From positions 11,284,001 through 11,348,000 of the forward strand of contig NC_046683.1 of assembly GCF_009870125.1 (NCBI RefSeq): 64,000 nucleotides of DNA, read 5' to 3'. Shown here one piece after another: positions 1-12,132 of this stretch. Below the pieces are notes generated by a model, which was given only the letters and a program-made list of their open reading frames with translations, searched no databases and was not told the origin of the DNA. The position numbers and the translations under genes were made by a program. Each line of letters opens with the position of its first letter. Within the stretch, counting starts at the first letter, position 1. Source of the DNA: Drosophila pseudoobscura (taxonomy: Eukaryota; Arthropoda; Insecta; Diptera; Drosophilidae).

Positions 1-3000
1 TATGGGACCGTCCTCCCCTCTGCCCTGCCCTGCTCTGCCCTGCCTCCTTTGCTTATTGATTGTGTGTGTCCTCATGTGTGGAATCCGATGCGGGCAAACA
101 GGAAAAGCTCCCTCCGGCTGCTGGCTCCACACACTTCTGATGGATAGTTCCATTGATTGGAGCTGGCAGGCCCTCCCCTCCATCAACAACGAAATTGAAA
201 ACCAAGTTCGGCAAACAAAAAACATTTTCCTCTTTCGCTTGACGCTTAATCAAACGCAATTATGAAAAGCATGCTTTTCCATGCTTTCCCATGGCTCCGA
301 TGGTCCCAGGCTCCGTTGCGACTGCGGAAATGCCCAGCAATCAGACGAAACACGAAATAGTCGTAAAAATCTTTAATTACGATACTATTGTCCAGCATGT
401 ACAATATATTGGGAAACTCTAAGAAAAACCCCTAAGCTCACTAAAAAAAACTCAATTTTTTCGTTCATTTTTGATTTCTGTAGCACCACATTTCATTCTA
501 TAATTAAGAAATACCACAACCGATGAAGTTTTACTGAGGTGCGGCTATGGATAGTTGAAAAAAATCCATAAAAAACTATTTAAGAACAGCACATTTCTCC
601 ATTGACTATGTATGTCCCTCAATATTAAAGTAAACCAAAAGTATTAATCATTTTTGAGTCAAAAATCATTCAAATATTTGCTGGAATTGGCGCTTGAATC
701 GTAGGCCCCGAAAACCTTTTTGTTGTTCTTACAATAATAAATGATGTTATATTGGAATTAGTTTCAATCTATCTGTGTTTTGGGGAAACAGTAGAGATAT
801 GATTGCCATTTCCTTCCCACTTCAGCTGTGTACAGTTGTCCCTCTGCTGGCTAGAATACGTACTGCAGAGTGCTGCCAAGCCGTCGAGGCACGCGAGCCG
901 GGACATCAGGATACCCCATGAACTCAGGCTCTCGCAGAATTCCATAAAAAGCGTATGCTCTTTCGTTTCTGGCAAATCATTTACAGGGTAGCAGGACACA
1001 GAAAGAGTTTTGGCGAGCGAATGGATGGATGGAAGGAAGGGAGTGAAGCAGACGCACAAATTGTAAACCAAGGACTGGCTCCCATCTATTGATCTCCCTC
1101 TCTCCTCCTCTCTCTCTCTCTCTCTCTCTCTCTTACCCTCTCTCTCTCTTTCTTGTGTGTGTCAAAATCACATTAGATGCTGTTAACTTTTGTCAGTGGC
1201 TTCAATTTCGGTTTTTGTTTTTCCCATCAATATTTTTTTGGTCAATTTGTTTGCTTGCCCACAAATTGATTGATTGCTATTGATGCGTGATTTGTCCTTA
1301 ACCCTGCCACACACACACACACGCACACTGTTGTCCTTGCCCTTATCCTAAGCCGATTCCACCCCAACCCCCCCTTTGCCCTGCAGATTTGCGGTCATCC
1401 GCAAATGGCTTTTCTTTCGTGCCACTAAATTAAACCAAACTAAATCAAAAGGCCACCAGCGAATGTCTGAATGGGTGCGAATGGGTGTGGATACACCTAT
1501 ACATACAGACTTGTATCAGTGTTATCAACTTTGGCTTACACTTGACTTTGTATTCTGCTGGGGCAGAGATTGATTATGTGCCCCTGCTAAGGAGCTCCGG
1601 CCAGAAGCAGGACATGCCACAAATGGAGGACACAGAAAGGATTATCATTGGGAATGGAGAAAGGCTGGATAGATCTGATTATCCAGATCCGGAGACCGTT
1701 ATCTCAATTGCCAGAAAACTAAAGACTTACTCTGGCCCTGAAGTTCTGTTTCAATGACAGCCCCATAAAACACGAATGGCATTCGATACACAAGAGAATC
1801 ATCCATCTGTGCAAAACTGTTTGGCTCTTTTATCTTCGTTTCGGAGGACGAACTTTTCCTGGACAGCCCCCACTCGCTGCCATCTCTTGTCTCTAGGGAA
1901 TTCGTTGACACCTTTACACCCACACAGAGGCACACAGAGGGAGAGAGGGAGAGAGGACTCGCATGTGCAGGAGGGCAGGAGATGGAATTCGATTTGCATA
2001 GGGCAAAAAGGGTTGCAGATGCATTTTCTACAGAAATAAAGGGTTAGAATAACAGTAAAAAACGTCGCTGTTTTTCTTTTTTGTCCATTTTTATTTGTTT
2101 TGGTTGCGTTTTATGACACGCCAACATGTTGGCCAGGTCGTAAAGGCGCCCTCCGCGTCTATCGCCTCTTGCCTCTCTCATTTTTCCATTTATTCTCCAG
2201 GTAGGAGTCGCAGATATGGGAAAATTTAATTGAAAACCCCGACGGGGAAAAATGCAAATCGCAATCAATTTTGGTAACAGCAGTCGGGCATATCCATCAA
2301 ATATTAAAAGAGCAAATGCAAGCCACAACCCACAGATGCAGATACAAATGTATCTATCCGATGCAATAATGATGCAATCATTCATTTAGTTTTTTTTCCA
2401 TCAAATAAATCGTAGAACAAACTCGATTAAAGGCGAGTGCACAAATAGGAGAAGGAGGAGGTCCCTGCCTTCCCTTCAGGGATGCCGCACTCACATGGTT
2501 TTCCCTAAGCATACTTTCGGGCACAGCCTGATAAATGGTTTCTGCCACTCGCCGCCCCCTGCGACCTTCGTAGAACCCTTCCTGCCACTGACAACGATCT
2601 CTGCCTCTGCCTCGGCCCCTGCCTCCAGTTTCTGCCCCTTCTATGTGGGGAAACTGCTACCCTCCATGGAGGGTATACAGATAGGTTGCCCTTCCGAGGT
2701 CCCATTGCCATACATGGCTGGTATTTGCCATCCAATCAGTGTAGCCACTCCTTGGACATTCCAACTAGAACGCCCTATAGGGTACATCACAGTTGGTTCT
2801 GCACAAAAATCCCCTTTTGGAATTTGCAAATGAATTTTTGGCTTTGTTTTTTTTTGTTGCCCTTCCGCACTGCACCGGACACTGCAGACCGCAGGCCGCA
2901 CATCCTGCTTCCTGCTCCGGGGGGCGGCGGCAGAGGGTGTGGCAAAAATAGTAGGTGTCGGTGTGGGTTTCGGGGTCATTAAAGTGAGAGAAAAAGAGTT

Positions 3001-3650
3001 TTGTTACCATTTAAACGCAATTAGGGAATGCATTCAAAGTTACTGCCACACCGAGGGTGTGTGGCAATAGCAAATCTAATTAATGGGCACACAGGGCAGC
3101 TCCTAATGTACGTACCATCGGATCGGAGCTGCGTGTCCACTGTGGTAGAGTGTGTGGCCTCAAGGAGGGGCAAGGAAAGCCGCTTAGACACACACCCACA
3201 CCCACACACTGGCACATACAGAGGCAGAGACAGAGACAGAGAAAGGGAGAGCGAGAGCGAGAGCAATGAGAATAATATTGATGAGGGCATTGCTGACATG
3301 AAAAAGCCACGTCCAATGCTGCCTGATTGACACACAAAGCAAGCAATCTGCAGGCCTGCCCCTCTCTCTGGCCACCCTGGCCACCACCCACATGCCACTC
3401 ACTCTCTCTCTCTGTGTGGGGTTCATGGCTCGTCCCTGATCCCTGTCCGTAATGGCTGCCACTGCAATTCATTAACAATTTCCCCACCCCCAGCAGCAGC
3501 AGCAGCAGCAGCTTTCCCCACGACTTAAGTGGCCTGCCGCCCGTCATCCCGTGTCTCTTGTAGCAATTACCAGACGCGTCCATGTGGTGCATGTAGAGAG
3601 GGTGCCAGCAGGCGCCAGCAAATGACAGACCATTAGACGGCCAGGCTTCG
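1..3650. other. Gene-poor stretch, left edge
   Basis: No reading frame here looks like a conserved protein. The stretch holds a CT-rich tract at about 1093-1152, short CA repeats near 1310 and 3190, purine-rich GAGA-like runs at 3225-3265, and an AT-rich segment at about 360-770. Open frames of 60-230 codons near 2.5-3.8 kb are compositional: they are rich in Pro, Ser, Leu and Cys from simple sequence and overlap one another on both strands. Confidence 0.6.
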
Positions 3651-3667
3651 GGGCAGGCTTTAATTTT

Positions 3668-3683
3668 GGTTGCACGTGCAACC
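3668..3683. promoter_or_regulatory. Perfect 16-bp palindrome with CACGTG E-box
   Basis: GGTTGCACGTGCAACC is its own reverse complement and is centred on the E-box CACGTG. It lies about 260 bp upstream of the predicted start site of the gene at 3960, so it could bind a symmetric bHLH dimer. The palindrome is seen directly; the binding role is inference. Confidence 0.45.
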
Positions 3684-3896
3684 TCAACCTCGTGGCCATA
3701 AAAAGGGAGTCGCGGCCGAAAAACAAATCCAAATCCCCGCCAAATGTTGCCACTCATAAAACGATGCAAAAACAAGGGGATTATGGTCAGGCGGGGTTTT
3801 TATAAAGGTAGCAATAAGACTCCGGTTCGGGTCCCTATAGGCAGGTACACACTCGTGGGTCTCCCTCAGGCCTGGATCCAGGTACCAGCGGAGGGA

Positions 3897-3935
3897 TATA
3901 TAAGCACCAGGACCGGGGACAGTCGGCATCAGTTG
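3897..3935 (+). promoter_or_regulatory. TATA box plus initiator of the 3960 gene
   Basis: TATATAAG begins at 3897 and an initiator-like TCAGTTG (A at 3931) follows at the normal TATA-to-start distance of about 30 bp. This gives a 5' UTR of about 29 nt before the ATG at 3960. A TATA plus Inr promoter suggests tissue- or stage-restricted expression rather than housekeeping use. Confidence 0.65.
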
Positions 3936-3959
3936 CCAGCAAGAACCAAAGCAAGCATC

Positions 3960-4303
3960 ATGGGCAGCACACACTCCAAGAAAGACTCCGAGGACACTAC
4001 CAGTCGGGCATCTGACGGGATCTGCTGCGTGGTGCCACGGCCGCCACGACTCTCCACCATCCTGCGGATGCTGCGGCGCCACCTGGGTCCGGCCCAGAAC
4101 AAGCCGAAGAAGAAGCAGAAGAGCGTGGCCAAGCGACGGGCCCTGCTGCGACCAATGCCCAGATGCTCCTCCTTTGGCTCCTGCGGCACCCTGCTGACGC
4201 CCACCAAGCGTTGCCCCACCACCGGCTCCAGAGCTATATCCACCGCCGATCTGCATTACGCCCAGTGGAAGTGCATGTTCGAGCAGGATCAGCAACAGCC
4301 ACG

Positions 4304-4335
<32 letters not shown>

Positions 4336-4670
4336 AGCACGACACCAGCGAGACCCTCTCCGGCCAGACCACGCCCCGGGGCTTCCCCTCGCACACGGAC
4401 CCCAGCCGCTGCCTGGTGCCCGAGGAGCCGCTGCCCTCGCTCCAGTCCCCCCTGTACGACTACGTGGGCGACCTCAAGGTGCGCCGCCGCCTCAGCCTGC
4501 GCACTCCGCTGCGCCGGCCCGCCTCCACTCGGCAGCGGACCCAGGCCCAGGCCCAAGACCAGGCCCGCGCCCGCCTGGAGGCCCAGCTGGAGAGGGAGCT
4601 GCGCGACCTGGAGGAGTACTACGGCGGATTCCACTTTTCGCAGCGTGGCGAGCGGTTCGTGCGCATCTGA
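3960..4670 (+). CDS. Arg-rich polyQ protein with N-myristoylation signal
   Basis: This is a single-exon ORF of 236 residues. I do not recognise the family. The ATG at 3960 is preferred over the longer upstream frame because it lies just downstream of a TATA box and initiator, and because MGSTHSKK is a good N-myristoylation signal (Gly2, Ser6, Lys7) followed by a Cys-Cys pair near residue 20 that could be palmitoylated. After that come a strongly basic region (about 25-65), a Ser/Cys/Gly stretch, a polyQ tract of about 15 residues with one Arg and one Pro nearby (about 107-127), a Ser/Thr/Pro-rich middle, an Arg-rich segment, and a charged helix (LEAQLERELRDLEEYY) close to the C-terminus that may form a short coiled coil. 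GC content and third-position bias are far above the flanks, as expected of fly coding DNA. A polyadenylation signal lies 87 bp after the stop. A membrane-tethered adaptor or signalling role is plausible but is inference only. Confidence 0.82.
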
Positions 4671-4756
4671 GAAGCAACCATCAGAGACACAGAGAAAGAA
4701 AGCCAACATTGTGATAACTTGTAAGCCTAGTTAGTAGTTTTCCAGTAAGAGAGTTG

Positions 4757-4762
4757 AATAAA
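4757..4762 (+). terminator. AATAAA poly(A) signal of the 3960 gene
   Basis: AATAAA lies 87 bp downstream of the TGA at 4668-4670, giving a short 3' UTR. Confidence 0.6.
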
Positions 4763-4799
4763 ATTCGTAAGCAAAAGGAAATTGGAAGAGGTGTTATTT

Positions 4800-6290
4800 T
4801 AAATATTAAGAGGCGGGTAAGGGGCGGAAAAGGGGTGGATAAAGGGCGGGTAAGGGGTGGATAACCCTTTTGAAAAATTCACAAACGAATGCTGTTCGAT
4901 TTCTATGAAAAGGAGTAGGGATTCGATTCAAGAACACGTCTCTTAAGGTTATATACGATATATTCTAAGCCAGTAGAGAGGTCTGGCCGTAATCTCTAGC
5001 CAGTGATTTCAAAAATACCCAAAATACACCAAATTTATATTGATTTAATTGGAAATATATTCCTCCGTCACAAAGCAACAAGAAAACAACAGTGGCCGAT
5101 GCCTGGATACCAGCGATACCGATACCGAGTTTCGATATTCGATAGGTATCAATTACAAGGGCAATACAATGGGTAATGTGGAATACAATCAAACATCTAC
5201 AATGAATATTTAATATATATCAATAATAACATAAATGGCTCTAAATAATTAAAGAAAATCGTATTTTTAAGCAAAAATGTATTGTTGATAATTGTTAATA
5301 TTTAATTGTAATTAAAATCAAAAGCGATTGCGGCGATTCGCTTTACCCATTCGGTATTGTACTTATAGCAAATAATTAGCAAAATTTAAACATTTTCTGC
5401 CACTATTTTTAGCACGATTCAAATTTACAGAATTCAGAATTCAGAATCGAGAGCATCACAATTATTGAACGAAATGGCGAGGCGAGGCGATGCGATGCGA
5501 GGCATAATGAATGCCTCGAAGTAGACACTCAGAATGTGGGGCAGGGTCAGAGCGGAATGCGGCCGGGGCTGGGGGCTGTGGCTGTGGCTGAGGCTGTGGC
5601 TGTGGCTGGGGGTGATGGGTGTTAGACAGATGAGAGGCGAGCCAATTAATCAGTTGCCGCCGGCCAACACCAAGAACCGGGCCAAGAAACAACAAGCAAT
5701 AATGATATGCAACAACAGACAAAAGGCAGACATCAAGAGAAAAATAAAAATTAAAACTGAAGATTTTCTAGCAATTGCGGTTCCTCTGAGGCGGGGGGGG
5801 GGGGGGGGGCCTTGTCCGATTTTAGGCCTGCGGTTCCCCCCATTCAGTTTTCTGATGACTTTTCAATCAGCCAATTTGCCACAATTTGAGCAAACGGCTG
5901 ATGATGGCTGCCACATTTAGCTGCCCCCAATCGGATGCACTTCGTTCATCAAAACAATTCACATGCCGTCTGCGGCCTGTGGCAAAAGGCAGAGGCCTGA
6001 CAATCATTCAAAATTCACTGTGAAATATTTTCCGCCGGACGCCAGGTTGAACGAACCCCCAAAACGAGCGGCAAACAAAGAGAAAAGCACTTGAACGCAA
6101 TGAAAATAATAATAAGTACTGAATGGGGATCAAAACATACCTCTCAAAATACGGAATACCAGCCTGCTATGTCGGGGATTATTGATGGGGAAATTCGTTT
6201 TCAAGCTACCCTTTAAGGAGCTGCCACAAAATAGTTATATATCCGGAATCGAAAAGAAATATTCTTTAACCATTTTTGATTTTTATTTTG
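4800..6290. other. Intergenic, simple sequence
   Basis: No gene seen. The stretch contains GGGGTGGATAA-like short repeats (4815-4865), an AT-rich segment (4870-5460), a GTGGCT hexamer repeat (about 5574-5612) and a run of 17 G at 5793-5809. Confidence 0.6.
5793..5809 (+). repeat. Poly-G run, 17 nt
   Basis: An uninterrupted run of 17 G. Shorter runs of 13-14 G occur at 9312-9325 and 19132-19144. The lengths of such runs are prone to sequencing and assembly error. Confidence 0.9.
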
Positions 6291-6317
6291 TGAACAATTT
6301 TGTTCGAAACTTTCAAA

Positions 6318-6737
6318 ATGTTAGAAAAACTACGCGAACTTCTTAACGCTAAGCTGGAACCGAAACCAACCATGTGGCAGAAGATTTACAAATATTTCCG
6401 CCGGGCTGAGCCAGATTATCCAGAATACGGCCATGAATTCTACGTGAAGAGACTTGGCATCGTCACGGCGATGGTGCTCAGCTTTGTGCATTTTTTGATG
6501 GACCATGCATCCCAAATCGTGGTGCTGTACTTCTTTATCAAATTCATAATACGCTTGGCAAAGGCATTTTTCACGCCAATACCGCGTATACCGGGACAGC
6601 AGCCGGAGAGACAGCAGCCGGAGAGACAGCAGCCGGAGGGACAGCAGCCGGAGAGACAGCAGCCGGAGGGACAGCAGCCGGAGAGACAGCAGCCGGAGGG
6701 ACAGCAGCCAGAAAGACAGCAGCCGGAGGGACAGTAG
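6318..6737 (+). CDS. Small membrane protein with QQPER/QQPEG repeat tail
   Basis: This ORF of 139 residues is not recognised. ATG 6318 is the first ATG of the frame and has a good fly start context (TTCAAAATG). The N-terminus (1-45) is a basic amphipathic region with KIYKYFRRAEP. Two hydrophobic stretches follow at about 47-61 and 66-78, with basic flanks (a hairpin or one long TM segment). From about residue 94 the tail is made of five-residue units QQPER and QQPEG, encoded by a 15-bp tandem repeat. The stop (TAG 6735) is a CAG-to-TAG change inside the repeat, and the repeat goes on in the same frame past it. AATAAA at 6936 gives a consistent 3' end. It may be a young or fast-evolving gene, perhaps testis-expressed. 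The architecture recalls the ORF at 57274-57744. Confidence 0.62.
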   Translation: MLEKLRELLNAKLEPKPTMWQKIYKYFRRAEPDYPEYGHEFYVKRLGIVTAMVLSFVHFLMDHASQIVVLYFFIKFIIRLAKAFFTPIPRIPGQQPERQQPERQQPEGQQPERQQPEGQQPERQQPEGQQPERQQPEGQ

Positions 6738-6851
6738 CCGGAGGGACAGCAGCCGGAGGGACAGCAGCCGGAGGGACAGCAGCCGGAGGGACAGTAGCCG
6801 GAGGGACAGCAGCCGGATGGACAGCAGGCAGGGGAGCAGCAGCCGGAGTAG
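6597..6851 (+). repeat. 15-bp minisatellite CAGCAGCCGGAGRGA
   Basis: There are about 17 copies of a 15-bp unit (CAGCAGCCGGAGAGA or CAGCAGCCGGAGGGA), keeping a single reading frame throughout. Copies carrying G in place of A in the fourth codon predominate toward the 3' end. In-frame TAG codons occur at 6735, 6795 and 6849; the next in-frame stop is at 6879. Confidence 0.92.
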
Positions 6852-6935
6852 CAGCAGCGCCCAGAAACTGTGGACTTATAGAACCAAAATGCTGCTTTTG
6901 ATTTGAACACGAAAAACCTTGAATATTTGTTGGTC

Positions 6936-6941
6936 AATAAA
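6936..6941 (+). terminator. AATAAA poly(A) signal
   Basis: AATAAA lies 199 bp after the first stop and 55 bp after the last in-frame stop (TAG 6879) of the minisatellite gene. Confidence 0.5.
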
Positions 6942-7945
6942 CTGATCTTTGCTCGTGTAATGGTTGCTTTTGTTCCTTAAGATTCTTCTGTAAGCATGGA
7001 TTGAGAACGAGCGGCTTTCTGCTCAGTAACGAACCACAAAGGATCATGTTCAGTGGGGTGGCACATTGGACAGTGGCATCGACACTGGATCGGTAAAAAT
7101 ATGCATTAAAGCACACAATATATTTCCAATTTTGACATTTAATTCAAGAGCTTGCTATGTTTTATACAAAGATACAAAGACAGCCATGTGCGAATGTCAA
7201 ATAGTTCTTGATATATTCGAAGGATGAATTAAAGAAGAATCTGGGCAGAATCCAGGGACAGCCATGGCTGATATGCCGTCTAAAAGATACCACTACCACG
7301 AAGGTCTATACGCTTGCTTGAATAGATGCTTTTTTGATTGAAACATAAACCGATATTTAACTGGCTGATGGAGGTTTCCCCTGGCATACAGACCCCGTGG
7401 TCGATGCGGCCCGGCCACAAATATCCATCATTGATCCGATGGCGACACTGTGACCATTAACCCCAGAGGCCAGGGACAGCAAATGTCGAATCGATACAAG
7501 AAACCAGAGCCAAAAGCCAAAAGCCAAAGTCAGTCGACGTCACGTCAGAGCGCAGCAAAATCAACAAATGGAAACTAATAGGCAATTACGAGTACGGGTA
7601 CGGGTACACGGGCAGAGGCAAATGTCGGAACGGAGAAGGCACTAAACGGTGGCTGGCGGAGGAGAAAGTCGATCAAATCTATTCTCTGTGCTGGCGAGGG
7701 TATTACGATCTGAAACAGATGCTTGCACCGCAGAGAATAGAGTAAATATTATTGGTCAGAGCTGAGAGTCCATTAGTCCATTAATTGTGCAGATATTCGG
7801 CAGAACAATCTGAGGGAATGATGGGGGTTTTCATTCAAGTAGATTGTTCAACACATCATTGCCATTCCGCGAATGTATAAATCACAAAATAGACATATAA
7901 GAATATTTTGATACTCGGAATGTTCTTGGGGAATGGAAAATCGGA

Positions 7946-8070
7946 GACCAACGCCAACAAGTACGTAGAGCTTATTCGCAAATATTGAATATTCCACTCA
8001 TCCGAAAGTGCTGATTGGTCAAAGAATGTCCCCTTTGACATGCGATCCGATTTAAACATGTGTTGGGCCT
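7946..8070 (+). repeat. Diverged copy of the 19.9-kb coding-like repeat
   Basis: The segment around 7990-8060 (ATTCCACTCATCCGAAAGTG..., AAAGAATGTCCCC...) aligns to 19946-20020 with roughly 80% identity. Relative to that copy it lacks 9 bp, and apparently about 6 bp further on; both gaps are multiples of three. The reading frame is broken by stops. It is a decayed relative of the feature at 19836-20186. Confidence 0.6.
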
Positions 8071-9836
8071 CGGGAGAGGTGAAACTACTCTGCCAATCCT
8101 TAGACAATGCTCCACTTAATCAGAGTATTATTCTGTCCAACCACATGGAAATTGTCTCTCTGCTTCCCCCAAAATCGTGGCATATTTCTATTTCTTCTGA
8201 TGGGAAATTTGATTTTACGCTATTTATTGAAATTTATTTATACTTTATCTAGTCTTTGGGGAAAATCAACAGCCGTGACGGAGACGGGGAACGGGTGCGA
8301 TGACGATGACGAGCAATCTCCGCGTCATCCGCGCTCTCATCCTGTTTGATTTCCTGGAAGGGGGGGCGTAGGGAGTGCGGTGAGAGGTAGGTTCGAGCCC
8401 CATGCATACATTACTCCCCCGTCCTTTTGCCTTTCCTATTTGCCGCTTTCTTTTGCCACTTTTTCTCCATCTCTTGCCTCTGCTCCTCCTCCTTTCTCTG
8501 GCTCGTTTCGCATCCCGTTTCACGCTGACGCTGTCGCTGAGGCCGCCGCTGATTGTGTGCAAATGATAGCAATATGGCAACAATCTTTATATCTTTCCAC
8601 CCCACCCATTCTCTCACTCTCACTCCCTCTGCCTCTGCCTCTCCTGCCCCTGGTCCTGGCCCCTTCTCCGGACAGGCATTGTCGCTGCGCTTGTTTGTTA
8701 TTGTTATCATTATCATGCCTGGCTGATGACGATGACGATGACGATAATGATGATTGCCATGTGACTGCCAGGGTATGTGGGATCTGGTTTGGGTTCGACA
8801 ATGAAATAAGTCTCTGGTGTTGCCTCCATATCATCGCCTCACGCGGTCAATAGTGATCAAAGACTGTCCCTATACTGATGGAATGTAAGGGGTATGAGTG
8901 GTGGACACTGAAAACAGCTTAGAAATCTGTTTATAACTGGGTTATGTTCATATGCGATACTTGGCTACCCCTAATGTAGAATTTCTGGCACTTTGTTACT
9001 GCATGAATGAGAAATCCGGTCTGTATTTCACTATATAGCCGACAGAGGATACTCCCATGGCTAGGCCAGTGGGCACACAGGCTTCTCATATATTTGGAAA
9101 TCAGAAGTGACCACAACGAGACCCGAAACAGATCGTGATCATCCGTTTTGCTCCATCAAAGTGGGGGCCCTTAGTTCTTCTCATAGTATGAGCTTTTTAC
9201 AGGCCACAGTTTGGGTCTGTTCCCTTGGGTCCCTCTGTCGCCTTTTAGAAAAATAACAGTTCATTTCCATGTATGTGCGTGTGCATGCGTATGCGTGTGC
9301 GCCAGGAGAGTGGGGGGGGGGGGGGAGGTGACAAGTTCATCCTGTTATAAATTATTACATGCTCGAAGACGAAACAAATTTCATTTGAGGATGTTCCCCC
9401 TCCGATGATGACGATGTGGCGTCATCAGGGTCCTTTCCTGCGTACTGTGTCCTGTGTCCTGCGTCCTGCGTCCTTTCTTTATGTGTATGCTCGGAGCGTT
9501 TAATTAAATTTTAATGACACTGCACACTACTAAATCATGGTCGCACAAATCCTCAGAAGGATTCGAGCGAATTTCGGGATAATAAAACGGAATCGAGAAA
9601 CGGCGACGGGACCAAAGAGGCACACAAAGTACCCAGACGGCAGAGAGAGGAGAGCGGAGAGCGGATCAACATGGACTTAGAGTGAAGCCCTGAGCCCTGC
9701 TGTCCTTGGGCCCGAAGCCCACTTAAGGCTCACGGGGCGTATACGCAATTAGCTGACTTTAATTTATGTCGCAGCCTCTCCGCCAGCCACGTCTCCAAAA
9801 ATGACAAAGGGATAAAAAAGCATTCCCAAAAAAAAA

Positions 9837-9860
9837 TACATATATATATATATATATATA
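9837..9860. repeat. (TA)n microsatellite
   Basis: About 11 TA units directly after an A-rich run. Confidence 0.85.
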
Positions 9861-11798
9861 AATTGGGCAGCAGCAGGACAGCGACAGGCGGACAGAGGAG
9901 GGTGGGGTAAGAGCTTTTTGATGGGGCTTTGGTCTAAGCCAGAACGCGTAAGTGGCAATTAAAAAGCGGGAACAAGGACACCACCAAAAAAGAAGGCCGA
10001 AACGAGGCACAAAAAAAACCAAGTAAATCAAGAAAATGGAGTTTTGGTGTGGGCTTCACGCCATTATGGATACAGTCTTCAGGCATCTTTTAATTGCATC
10101 TCGGTATCTAACGGATGCACATCTCGATGCATCTTTCGCAGGCGGACCCTGCCCTGTGCTCTCATCTAACTTTCAGCTCAGTTTGCTTTCAGTTTGCCGA
10201 GAATATTTACCTTAAGTCTTGGGCATTTGTTTATCTTCCATATTTACTTTCACTTTGCACTTGGTCGGGGCTCGAGCTTGTTGCCTTCCTTGTTTGCCTT
10301 ACCAAAAAGCAAACACAAAACAAGCCGGCTTTACCTTTCAGCTTCCCAAAAAGTTGGGACCAAAAATTTGCCCCCACCTGCTCCGGCCACACGCCCCACG
10401 CCCCACACCCACTACTAGTGCCACCTACTATTTCCAAGCAAATGCACAACAATAAATGTTGGCATTCTCATTCTTTTCATAATTCACCATCATTCATCTC
10501 AATACACATGCCGTGCCGCCTCCCAGCGCCTGTCTGGCCCTCTCTGGCCCTCCCTGTACCTCCCTGCACCTCCCTGGCCCTCCCCGCGCCTCGCTCCAAC
10601 TAAAACAAAGAAGTTGAGCAAAAGAATGAAAATGGAAATGGCAAAGAAAGAAAAGAAAAGCATAAGAAAAGCGAACGAAATTTCTATAGTATACTTAGCA
10701 GGGCGCTTCAGCAATGAAAGTGCCATTGAAATAAAAGCAAAAGGAGAGGAGAGGAGCAGCTGGAGCAACTCAAGGAGAGACGGGGGGGATGTGTCCCATG
10801 GATTGGCCATTTTGAAAGCAAGAATGTATATGACGCCATAATTGCACGCATCAAATGAAGCAGCGGAAACAAAAGGATGGCAGGAGCAGCCAAAGAGGGG
10901 GAGGACGGAAAGGAGCAGGAGGAACGCTGGAATAAGTAGCGAAATCCCATGGAGAAAGATCAAAAGAGGATCCGAGAATAATCAGAGTATCTTCTGCTAA
11001 AAAAGGACCGAGTACATGGTGAAAGAAGGCAAAGAAATGGAGGATGGACCATGTAAGATCGAGCACAGAGCAGATAAAGAAGCAGCAGACTCTCCAGATG
11101 GAAACTTGGATGAACAGAATCCATTAAAGACCCATTTGAAGGGGGAACGAATTGAAAAAGACTCGATGAAAAGGGAGCAGAAGAGCGATAATCATCATCA
11201 GGGATGCGTGCAAATCGTCCATCCCCTTCAGCCTAATCAACCCTACCATAGACCCCCCGCCGAGGGTCCAGAACCCTCTCCTGTCTTCTGTGTACGATTA
11301 TTTCGCGTTTTATTTATTTTTTGCGGGTTCTTTCGCCTTCTTAACCCATTTTATTAGCTGCCCTTTGTTTTTTTCCCCATCGTCTGTCCTGATTGTTTGC
11401 CCAAAAGGATATTAAGTCAATTGCAGAGCACGGCCCAAGGGCAGGACCAGGACCAGGTACAGGAGCAGCAGCACCATGCCCAATTCCAAGCCCAATCGCA
11501 GTCCCATTCCCATACCAAATTCCACGATTCCCTGCCCACAATGTGAATATTTAATTTTATGATTTTGGGACGAGCTCAAAGCCACAGCCACAGCCAAAGA
11601 GGTGGAATTTAAAGGGGCAACCGTGAAGGAAGCAAAAAAAAACGAAGGTAATTTGAAGAGAGATAGTGGAGTGACGGAAGGAGGAGGCGTGTGGCACACT
11701 ACGATTTTCGAATGCTCTTCAGGGCTCTCCTCGCCGGCCAAGTGCCAATTACCATGATTGCCCCAGTGACAGATCAGGCACGATTGATGCCTTTATGC

Positions 11799-11820
11799 CA
11801 CACACACACACACACACACA
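11799..11820 (+). repeat. (CA)11 microsatellite
   Basis: Eleven CA units in noncoding DNA. Confidence 0.9.
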
Positions 11821-12132
11821 CGCCCCTCGAGCCACTCACCGCATATCCTTTGAACATATGTATGTCTTGGGTTTCGACCACAAAAACTTTGTCAAGAGCT
11901 TGCTTTGTTGGGTCACCCATGGAGCAGGGACTTCCCTGCTCTACTGCTTTTCCCTCACAGCGATATGTGAATGCTCTGGCTTTGGATCTTTAGGGATGTC
12001 CTTTCTTCCCATCGCGTGACTGACTATTGGATCATTCATGGAATCATTGTTCCTATTCCCTATCGTGTTGGCTCTCTTTCTAAAAGAGGGAAAACTAAAC
12101 AGATTCTGACTGACTCTTGGATTTGCGATCTC

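Noticed and set aside
3744-3959. N-terminal extension of the 3960 gene's frame
   Set aside because: The extension lies upstream of, and across, the TATA/initiator, so it would not be transcribed.
3684-4709. 341-codon minus-strand frame
   Set aside because: It is a shadow of the 3960 gene's GC-rich coding strand, with polyLeu arising from the CAG run. The sense frame has the promoter, start and poly(A) signal.
8390-8402. GGTTCGAGCCCC resembling a tRNA T-loop
   Set aside because: No cloverleaf arms or A-box can be placed around it.
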